From assembly GCA_938030845.1 (NCBI GenBank), contig CALHIC010000404.1, positions 1 to 5,418 on the forward strand: DNA of 5,418 nucleotides, in the 5' to 3' direction. The position numbers and the translations under genes are program-made. Of the stretch, positions 1-5,418 are shown piece after piece. Numbering within the stretch: position 1 is the first letter of the stretch; each line of letters starts with the position of its first letter. This DNA comes from an uncultured Oribacterium sp. GTDB lineage: Bacteria; Bacillota; Clostridia; Lachnospirales; Lachnospiraceae. The notes beneath the pieces were generated by a model. The model saw only the letters and a program-made list of their open reading frames with translations. It made no database searches and was not told the DNA's origin.

Positions 1-1
1 G

Positions 2-568
2 TGCTTTGGAGAAAAAATCCTTTTTTCCGATTTTTCCTGCCAAATGGATTTCCACAAACATTCTATTTATAGAATTTCCGGTGAATCCGGAAAGGGGAAG
101 ACCACCTTGCTGCGAATTTTGGCTTCTCTGGAAAAACTGGATCGGGGGGAGCTTCAGTTTCTCTTCGGAGAGGCCGCCGGGGGAGAGGGGAGCTTTAAGG
201 TATCCATGCTTTTTCAGGAAAACCGACTGCTGGAAAAATGCAGCGGATTGGAAAATCTTCAGATTGCTTTACCCATGCTGTCAAAAAAGGAAATTCTAAC
301 GGAAATGGCCGTTTTTTTCGAAGAAGAAGATTTTCGGAAAAAAGTAGAGAAATATTCCGGGGGGATGAAGAGACGATTAAGCTTTCTAAGGGCAATGCTG
401 TTTCCCTTTGACTTCCTGCTTCTGGACGAACCCTTTACCGGCTTGGATAAGGAAAATAGAATAAAGATGGAGGAGTATCTGCTTTCTCATCAAAATAAAC
501 GCCCGGTAATCTTTGCCAGTCATGAAAACCCATTGCTATGGAAGGATTACGGAACTATCGCGTTATAA
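2..568 (+). CDS. ABC transporter ATP-binding protein (5' end outside window)
   Basis: This is the nucleotide-binding subunit of an ABC transporter, which would hydrolyse ATP on the cytoplasmic side to power a membrane permease. The frame is open from base 2, and the residues before the first ATG (base 44) read CFGEKILFSDFSCQ, the usual A-loop/first-strand region of these ATPases. The true start is therefore probably a short way upstream of the window, and ATG 44 is internal. Counting the codon at base 2 as residue 1, I see Walker A GESGKGKTT (27-35), Q-loop LFQEN (Gln72), signature YSGGMKRR (118-125), Walker B LLLDEP (139-144), D-loop FTGLD and the switch His in FASHE (174). All catalytic motifs are present. 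The protein is short (about 190-200 residues) and ends just after the H-loop, as in compact ATPases of the nitrate/sulfonate/taurine-like group. The substrate cannot be told, because the permease and binding protein must lie upstream. Confidence 0.9.
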   Translation, partial: CFGEKILFSDFSCQMDFHKHSIYRISGESGKGKTTLLRILASLEKLDRGELQFLFGEAAGGEGSFKVSMLFQENRLLEKCSGLENLQIALPMLSKKEILTEMAVFFEEEDFRKKVEKYSGGMKRRLSFLRAMLFPFDFLLLDEPFTGLDKENRIKMEEYLLSHQNKRPVIFASHENPLLWKDYGTIAL

Positions 569-684
569 ATAGAAGCGCCTTGCATGGATACAAAACTTAA
601 AATTGCTCTTTTAAATACTTAAAAAGAAAAACCGTAAAGAAAAATTTATGAAATGGCAGAAAACTTGTAACACATGAAGAAAGA

Positions 685-720
685 CTTTTGTCTATACTTT
701 TGATAGCGAATAGACAAAAG
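685..720 (+). promoter_or_regulatory. Perfect 11-bp inverted repeat before the cell wall-binding protein gene
   Basis: CTTTTGTCTAT (685-695) and ATAGACAAAAG (710-720) are exact reverse complements separated by 14 bases. The right arm runs into the ribosome binding site AAAGGAGG (717-724). The left arm overlaps TATACT (693-698), a possible -10 box, but the nearest -35-like hexamer, TTGTAA (665-670), is 22 bases away, so the promoter is uncertain. If transcription starts upstream, the repeat forms an mRNA hairpin that could mask the ribosome binding site or protect the 5' end. If TATACT is the -10, the left arm is not transcribed and the repeat would be a DNA operator. The repeat is directly visible; its role is inferred. 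Confidence 0.55.
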
Positions 721-724
721 GAGG
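717..724 (+). promoter_or_regulatory. Ribosome binding site deciding the start at 730
   Basis: AAAGGAGG sits five bases before ATG 730. It decides in favour of this ATG over the in-frame ATG 42 bases upstream at 688, which lies inside the inverted repeat and has no such site. The protein from ATG 730 begins directly with a classical signal peptide. Confidence 0.85.
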
Positions 725-729
725 TTTCT

Positions 730-1686
730 ATGAAAGCGAAATCATTTTTAAAAGGAATGGCAGTGTTTATGAGTATCATGGCGGTTTCCGCATTTTCCGC
801 TTTTGCCGCAGGAAACAAGGCGGAAATCGGTTCGGTGAATTTACAGATTGACAGTTCGGATATCGAAATCGGGTCGGCTGCAAAGAAGATTTCCGTAAGT
901 AGCGGTGATGACGGTTTTACCATTCAAAATGATGAAGGAACCGCTTTGAATATGCAGGGAAATGTTTGGAAAAGCAATACGACTCCCCAGTTTAAAGTAA
1001 TCTTAAAGGCGGATTCCGAGCATAAGTTCAATACCAACAATTTGAAGACTGCAAATTTTTATAAATTTAGCGGAGCTGAGGTAGGATTTGTAAAGGCTAC
1101 AGGTACTGCAAATTCCATCACCCTTACCATCAAGACCAAGAAGCTGAAGGCAAATCCCGGAGACTTGACTGTAGGAGATGTAAGCTGGAGAGATGAAAGC
1201 GGTGTGGCAGAATGGTCCAGCGTGGACAATGCGGAAAAGTATCTGGTAAAGCTCTACAGAGGTAGCCAGTTTATCACCAGCGGTGAAACTACCGGAACCA
1301 GCTATGATTTTCGTTCCGCGATTACCCAGAACGGAAACTACAGCTACAAGATTAGGGCCTATGCTTACGGAAGCTATGGTGACTGGGTAAGCTCTGAAGA
1401 GCTGGAGATGAGAGCAAGCTCTTCTCAGGGAGGTACGGAGAATGGACGTTGGATTTTAGATGCGCATGGTTGGTGGTTCTTAAATCCGGATCGTTCTTAT
1501 CCTGCCAACACCTGGAAGATGATTAACGGAAAGTGGTATTATTTTAATAAGTCCGGCTATATGAAGACCGGTTGGGTACAGACCAACGGAATTTGGTATT
1601 ATCTTGGTGCAGACGGTGCAATGCTCACCAATACCAGAACACCGGACGGCTATTATGTAAATCAAAGTGGAGCATGGGTAGCGTAA
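730..1686 (+). CDS. Secreted protein with Fn3-like domain and cell wall-binding repeats
   Basis: This is a 318-residue exported protein, probably held on the cell surface by non-covalent binding to wall polymers. Residues 1-27 form a signal peptide: Lys-rich start, hydrophobic core, and AFAA/G as the likely cleavage region. Residues 28 to about 145 form a polar, probably beta-rich region that I do not recognise. Residues about 146-228 resemble a fibronectin type III domain (VAEWSSVDNAEKYLVKLYR, later YSYKIRAYA). After a Ser/Gly linker, residues 239-318 hold about four aromatic repeats of the choline/glucan-binding type (CW_binding_1-like), for example NGKWYYFNKSGYMKTGWVQ at 266-284 and NGIWYYLGADGAM at 286-298. 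No enzyme domain, LPXTG motif or second membrane segment is seen, so it may be a structural or adhesive surface protein. It appears to be a single gene; neither flanking gene suggests a function. The true ligand (choline or another wall polymer) cannot be read from the sequence. Confidence 0.85.
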   Translation: MKAKSFLKGMAVFMSIMAVSAFSAFAAGNKAEIGSVNLQIDSSDIEIGSAAKKISVSSGDDGFTIQNDEGTALNMQGNVWKSNTTPQFKVILKADSEHKFNTNNLKTANFYKFSGAEVGFVKATGTANSITLTIKTKKLKANPGDLTVGDVSWRDESGVAEWSSVDNAEKYLVKLYRGSQFITSGETTGTSYDFRSAITQNGNYSYKIRAYAYGSYGDWVSSEELEMRASSSQGGTENGRWILDAHGWWFLNPDRSYPANTWKMINGKWYYFNKSGYMKTGWVQTNGIWYYLGADGAMLTNTRTPDGYYVNQSGAWVA

Positions 1687-1741
1687 ACCCGGCAGAATCA
1701 TAAAAAATGCAAAAGTTATAGCAGATATAATGAAAAGTTTC

Positions 1742-1770
1742 TTGACAGAGAAATAAGCCTATGGGATAAT
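1742..1770 (+). promoter_or_regulatory. Sigma-70/SigA-type promoter of the ilv operon
   Basis: A perfect -35 box TTGACA (1742-1747) is separated by exactly 17 bases from a near-consensus -10 box GATAAT (1765-1770). Transcription would start near 1776-1778, giving a leader of about 170 nt up to the attenuator terminator and about 190 nt up to ilvB. It begins 55 bases after the stop of the preceding gene, so the ilv genes are an independent transcription unit. Confidence 0.85.
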
Positions 1771-1801
1771 TCCTTCAGATTTTTTCAAGGAGGAAAGGGT
1801 T

Positions 1802-1897
1802 ATGCAGAACATTTGGCTGGCAATTATTATGATTCTTGCAGTCATTATTGTCTTACACGATAATGTTTGTTTGCGTAACGCCACTTTGGAAAGATAA
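1802..1897 (+). CDS. Branched-chain leader peptide (31 aa) of the ilv attenuator
   Basis: This short frame has a strong ribosome binding site, AAGGAGG (1787-1793), eight bases before its ATG. The peptide starts MQNIWLAIIMILAVIIVLHD and ends TLER. Fourteen of its 31 residues are Ile (6, all ATT), Leu (5) or Val (3), and they are densest at codons 8-18. It lies between the operon promoter and an intrinsic terminator that precedes ilvB. This is how leader peptides such as enterobacterial IlvL work: ribosome stalling on starved Ile/Val/Leu codons changes RNA folding and lets transcription continue. The peptide itself probably has no function. An alternative is a tiny membrane peptide, since codons 4-18 are hydrophobic, but the position and the competing RNA stems favour the leader role. 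Confidence 0.8.
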   Translation: MQNIWLAIIMILAVIIVLHDNVCLRNATLER

Positions 1898-1934
1898 AGA
1901 CATGATTTGAGCCTTTAGCCTTACAGCGTTACGC
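1843..1934 (+). promoter_or_regulatory. Attenuator switch: pause-type hairpin and antiterminator pairing
   Basis: Two alternative structures are visible. The first is a hairpin inside the leader reading frame: CATTATTG (1843-1850) pairs with CGATAATG (1858-1865), 8 bp including one G-U, with a 7-nt loop. The second is a long-range antiterminator: GCGTAACGC (1873-1881, codons 24-27) is exactly complementary to GCGTTACGC (1926-1934), which spans the end of the left arm, the loop and the start of the right arm of the terminator. The two pairings with 1926-1934 exclude each other. A ribosome stalled on the Ile/Val/Leu run (codons 8-18) would leave 1873-1881 free and favour antitermination. A ribosome reaching the stop codon at 1895 would cover part of it and favour termination. 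The pairings are read from the sequence; the mechanism is inferred by analogy with amino acid operon attenuators. Confidence 0.7.
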
Positions 1935-1947
1935 TGTAAGGCTTTTT
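1917..1947 (+). terminator. Intrinsic terminator of the ilv leader (attenuator)
   Basis: AGCCTTACAGCG (1917-1928) and CGCTGTAAGGCT (1932-1943) form a perfect 12-bp stem with loop TTA, followed by a run of T (1943-1947). It ends only 19 bases before the ilvB start, so it must be a conditional terminator rather than the end of the upstream gene: a strong promoter and a translated leader lie between it and that gene. Confidence 0.9.
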
Positions 1948-1966
1948 CAATGAAACGGGAGAGAAA

Positions 1967-3613
1967 ATGAAATTATCAGGGGCAAGGCTATTAATTGAAG
2001 AGTTGATTCATCAGGGGGTGGATACCGTATTCGGCTATCCCGGAGGTGCAGTTTTACAGATATATGATGAGCTGTATAAGTGTAAGGATCGGATTCATCA
2101 TGTTCTTACCGCCCATGAGCAGGGGGCATCCCATGCTGCAGACGGCTATGCCAGAGCTAGCGGAAAGGTGGGAGTGGTTATTGCGACTTCCGGTCCGGGA
2201 GCAACCAACCTTGTAACCGGTATTGCCAATGCCTATTTGGATTCCGTACCTATGGTTGCCATTACCGGAAATGTGGCCACGGAAGCACTGGGAAGAGACA
2301 GCTTTCAGGAGGTGGATATCGTATCCATTACCCAGCCTGTAGTAAAGCATAACTTTATGGTAAAGGATGTTACGGAGCTGGAGCAGACGATTAAAGAGGC
2401 TTTTCAGATTGCCAATTCCGGCAGAAAAGGTCCAGTGCTTATTGATATTCCTAAGGACGTACAGATTAGTGAATGTGAGTACGGAGTGGCCGTTCTTCCG
2501 AAGATGCCGGAAAAGCCCAAGCTCCCCTATGATCAGGAAGGAGTCATTGCCTTACTGAGTCAGGCGAAGAAGCCGTTAATTTATGCCGGCGGCGGTATTA
2601 CGGCGGCTAAGGCGGAGAAAGAGCTGATTGCTTTGGCGGAGAAACTGAATATTCCGGTTACCGTCAGCATTATGGGAAGAACAGCATTTCCCGATTCCCA
2701 TCCCTTGAGTCTTGGCTTAGTGGGAATGCACGGAAGCTATGTGGCGGCAAAAACCCAGTCGGAATGTGATGTGTTATTGGCTTTGGGAGTTCGTTTTTCA
2801 GACCGTGCTACCGGTAATATTACCCGTTATACACAAAATTGCAAAGTTATCCATGTAGACATTGATAAGGCGGAAATCGGAAAGAACATAAGCCCGGATT
2901 ATTCCGTACAGGGGGATGTGAAGAAGTGGATTAAAGAAATTCTTCCAAAACTGAAGGAACAAAAGCATCCTAAGTGGTGGGAAGAAATCCATGGATTTGA
3001 AAAAACCAAGAGTAAAGTGGAGGGAGATTTCCATCCAAAGCATATCTTGGAGACCTTACGGAAGTATACGGAAGATGACACGGTGGTGGCTACCGATGTG
3101 GGACAGCATCAGATGTGGACAGCACAGTACTATCGTTTTGAAAAAGGAAGAACTTTCTTAAGCTCCGGAGGATTGGGAACCATGGGCTACGGCTTAGGAG
3201 CAGCCATTGGAGGCTGCTTCGGAAGAAAGAAGGCCCATACCGTTTTGATTACTTCCGAGGGATCCTTCGGGATGAACTGTAACGAGCTGTGTACAGCGGT
3301 TCATGAGAATCTACCGATTACCATTATCCTGATGAACAATCGTGTTTTGGGTATGGTAAGACAGTGGCAGACAGCCTTTTTCGGAAAACGTTATTCCGAA
3401 ACGGTTCTGGATAGAAGCACGGACTTTGTAAAGCTGATGGAAGCATACGGCGGTAAAGGCTTTAACGCCAAAAACTGCAAGGAGTTGGAAGATGCTTTAA
3501 AGGAAAGAGAGCATTATAAGGGCCCGATTTTGATTAACTGCTCCATTAATCCGGATGAGAAGGTGCTTCCGATGATTCCTCCCGGAAAATCTGTGGATGA
3601 TATTATTTTATAA
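1967..3613 (+). CDS. ilvB: Acetolactate (acetohydroxyacid) synthase, large catalytic subunit
   Basis: This thiamine diphosphate (ThDP) enzyme condenses two pyruvates to 2-acetolactate (valine/leucine path) or pyruvate with 2-oxobutyrate (isoleucine path). Its 548 residues match the family's usual length. The ThDP-activating Glu is Glu51 in TAHEQGASHAADGYAR. The FAD/middle domain shows GGGITAAKAEKEL and HVDIDKAEIGK (296-306). The C-terminal ThDP domain has VGQHQMW (378-384), SSGGLGTMGYGLGAAIG (399-415) and NNRVLGMVRQWQ (457-468), which includes the Trp known as a herbicide-site residue in plant and bacterial homologues. One oddity: the metal-binding GDG motif reads SEG (430-432), with Glu431 in place of the Mg-binding Asp; the second ligand Asn458 is kept at the usual distance of 27. 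The start ATG follows GGGAGAG (1957-1963), a weaker ribosome binding site than that of ilvN. The gene lies directly behind the attenuator, and ilvN follows after 14 bases. Confidence 0.95.
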   Translation: MKLSGARLLIEELIHQGVDTVFGYPGGAVLQIYDELYKCKDRIHHVLTAHEQGASHAADGYARASGKVGVVIATSGPGATNLVTGIANAYLDSVPMVAITGNVATEALGRDSFQEVDIVSITQPVVKHNFMVKDVTELEQTIKEAFQIANSGRKGPVLIDIPKDVQISECEYGVAVLPKMPEKPKLPYDQEGVIALLSQAKKPLIYAGGGITAAKAEKELIALAEKLNIPVTVSIMGRTAFPDSHPLSLGLVGMHGSYVAAKTQSECDVLLALGVRFSDRATGNITRYTQNCKVIHVDIDKAEIGKNISPDYSVQGDVKKWIKEILPKLKEQKHPKWWEEIHGFEKTKSKVEGDFHPKHILETLRKYTEDDTVVATDVGQHQMWTAQYYRFEKGRTFLSSGGLGTMGYGLGAAIGGCFGRKKAHTVLITSEGSFGMNCNELCTAVHENLPITIILMNNRVLGMVRQWQTAFFGKRYSETVLDRSTDFVKLMEAYGGKGFNAKNCKELEDALKEREHYKGPILINCSINPDEKVLPMIPPGKSVDDIIL

Positions 3614-3627
3614 GGAGGGGAGGAAAG

Positions 3628-3879
3628 ATGAAGAAGTTTACCATTGACCTGTTTGTAAACAACCGCTTCGGCGTTTTGAACCGTATTACAGGACTTTACT
3701 GTAAAAGAGCTTACAATATTGAATCGATCCAAGCCGGCCCTACAAAAATTCCCGGGTGTACCAAGATTGAAATCGTTTCCACCGGGGATGACTATATGCG
3801 TACTCAGGTAATTTCTCAGCTGGAGAAGTTATATGATGTACGGAAGGTGGATCTCCTTTCGGAGATGGATGGTGAATAA
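3628..3879 (+). CDS. ilvN: Acetolactate synthase small regulatory subunit, short ACT-only form
   Basis: This is the regulatory partner of IlvB, which raises its activity and usually carries valine feedback inhibition. The 83 residues are a single ACT domain: beta strand FTIDLFV, the loop NNRFGVLNRITGL, then YNIESIQAGPT and the final strand DVRKVDLLSE (70-79). Residues equivalent to the valine-site Asn11, Gly14 and Asn29 of E. coli IlvH are present as Asn12, Gly15 and Asn30, so valine binding is plausible. The protein stops right after the ACT domain and lacks the C-terminal domain of the roughly 160-residue IlvH of many Bacillota; in length it resembles enterobacterial IlvN/IlvM. I see no frameshift remnant downstream, so the short form looks natural. 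The ribosome binding site overlaps the ilvB stop codon (TAAGGAGGGGAGG from 3611), so the two genes are probably translationally linked, fitting a fixed subunit ratio. Confidence 0.92.
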   Translation: MKKFTIDLFVNNRFGVLNRITGLYCKRAYNIESIQAGPTKIPGCTKIEIVSTGDDYMRTQVISQLEKLYDVRKVDLLSEMDGE

Positions 3880-5013
<1,134 letters not shown>

Positions 5014-5025
5014 TTGCCCTAGCCC

Positions 5026-5052
5026 AGCGGCACATTTTGTGCCGCTTTTTTT
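5026..5052 (+). terminator. Intrinsic terminator after ilvC
   Basis: AGCGGCACA (5026-5034) and TGTGCCGCT (5038-5046) form a perfect, GC-rich 9-bp stem with loop TTT, followed by seven T (5046-5052). It lies 12 bases after the ilvC stop and ends 22 bases before the next start codon, leaving no room for a separate promoter between them. Confidence 0.92.
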
Positions 5053-5074
5053 AAAAGAAAAAGGAAGTAGAAAG

Positions 5075-5418
5075 ATGGAATTGACATTGGATCGGGTATA
5101 TCAGGCAGCCCATGTTTTAAAGCCCGTAATACATAAGACGGATTTGGTACATGCAACAAGAATTCAAACAGATTGTGATTTATACTTAAAGACGGAAAAC
5201 TTACAAAACACCGGTTCTTTTAAGATTCGAGGGGCTTACTTTAAGATATCCACCCTATCCGAGGAAGAGAGAAAGAAGGGAGTGGTAGCCTGCTCCGCAG
5301 GAAACCATGCTCAGGGTGTGGCTTTGGCTGCGCAGGCCAGCGGCACCAAGTCCACCATCTTTTTACCGGCCATTGCTCCTATTTCCAAAGTAGAGGCCAC
5401 CAGAAGCTACGGGGCCAG
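5075..5418 (+). CDS. ilvA: Threonine ammonia-lyase (threonine dehydratase), 3' end outside window
   Basis: This PLP enzyme deaminates threonine to 2-oxobutyrate, the entry step of isoleucine synthesis. Only the first 114 residues are in the window. They show the PLP lysine in NTGSFKIRGA (Lys50), the glycine-rich SAGNHAQGVALAAQ (74-87) that binds the cofactor phosphate/substrate, and APISKVEATRSYGA (101-114), all typical of the threonine dehydratase branch of fold-type II PLP enzymes. AAGGAAG (5061-5067) is the ribosome binding site. Whether it is the biosynthetic form with C-terminal regulatory ACT-like domains (IlvA) or a catabolic form (TdcB) cannot be decided without the 3' half; the ilv neighbours favour IlvA. 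It lies behind a strong terminator and has no obvious promoter of its own. Confidence 0.85.
   Translation, partial: MELTLDRVYQAAHVLKPVIHKTDLVHATRIQTDCDLYLKTENLQNTGSFKIRGAYFKISTLSEEERKKGVVACSAGNHAQGVALAAQASGTKSTIFLPAIAPISKVEATRSYGA

Noticed and set aside
44..46. ATG as the start of the ABC ATPase
   Set aside because: The frame is open upstream to base 2 and encodes a typical A-loop and first strand (FGEKIL). No ribosome binding site precedes ATG 44, so the gene starts outside the window.
607..627. Hairpin TCTTTTAA / TTAAAAAGA as a terminator of the ABC ATPase gene
   Set aside because: The stem is almost all A-T, has a bulge and is followed by A-rich rather than T-rich sequence, so it is too weak to call.
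688..690. Upstream in-frame ATG for the cell wall-binding protein
   Set aside because: It lies inside the inverted repeat without a ribosome binding site and would put 14 polar and mixed residues in front of a perfect signal peptide; ATG 730 has AAAGGAGG.
597..923. 108-codon reading frame on the minus strand
   Set aside because: It overlaps the promoter region, signal peptide and first domain of the well-supported + strand gene, and its protein looks like no family.
1726..1731. TATAAT as an alternative -10 box for the ilv operon
   Set aside because: No -35-like hexamer lies at the right distance (the region there is A-rich). TTGACA-17-GATAAT just downstream is far better.
1771..1966. T-box riboswitch in the ilv leader
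   Set aside because: The leader is only about 170 nt before the terminator and I cannot find the conserved T-box sequence or a specifier-loop stem. A translated Ile/Leu/Val-rich frame explains the region better.
3851..3866. ATCTCC TTTC GGAGAT hairpin at the 3' end of ilvN as a terminator
   Set aside because: It lies inside coding sequence, has only 6 bp and no T tract.
5081..5086. TTGACA as a -35 box near the dehydratase start
   Set aside because: It lies inside the coding sequence after the ATG, and no -10 box follows at 16-18 bases.

Overview
The window looks like chromosome of a low-to-mid GC Bacillota, most plausibly class Clostridia, family Lachnospiraceae. This is an inference from strong AAGGAGG-type ribosome binding sites, AGA/AAG-rich codon use, a secreted protein with choline-binding-type cell wall repeats, and an ilvB-ilvN-ilvC order with clostridial-looking proteins. 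All genes are on the + strand. I see no rRNA, tRNA, CRISPR array, insertion sequence or phage gene.

Left part (1-1686): the end of an ABC transporter ATPase gene, cut by the window edge, is followed by a 161-base spacer. The spacer holds one weak A/T-rich hairpin and, at its end, a perfect 11-bp inverted repeat that touches the ribosome binding site of the next gene. That gene encodes a 318-residue secreted protein with a signal peptide, a domain I do not recognise, a fibronectin-III-like domain and C-terminal cell wall-binding repeats. Neither gene has a visible link to the amino acid genes that follow.

Right part (1742-5418): a branched-chain amino acid operon. A consensus-like promoter (TTGACA, 17 bases, GATAAT) drives a leader of about 170 nt. 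The leader contains a good ribosome binding site, a 31-codon reading frame very rich in Ile/Leu/Val codons, an intrinsic terminator, and an upstream segment that can pair with the terminator stem. This is the layout of a ribosome-mediated transcription attenuator, and it replaces the T-box leader often found in front of ilv genes in Bacillota. Downstream are ilvB (acetolactate synthase large subunit), ilvN (a short, ACT-only regulatory subunit), a structured 120-nt spacer, ilvC (ketol-acid reductoisomerase), a strong intrinsic terminator, and the 5' part of a threonine ammonia-lyase gene (ilvA/tdcB type). IlvA would make 2-oxobutyrate from threonine, IlvBN would condense it or pyruvate with pyruvate, and IlvC would rearrange and reduce the product. 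The dihydroxyacid dehydratase (ilvD) and transaminase (ilvE) are not in the window.

The most interesting points are the leader-peptide attenuator, an IlvB whose metal-binding GDG motif reads SEG, and the structured spacer in front of ilvC. I found no wholly new gene system; the novelty here is mostly regulatory.
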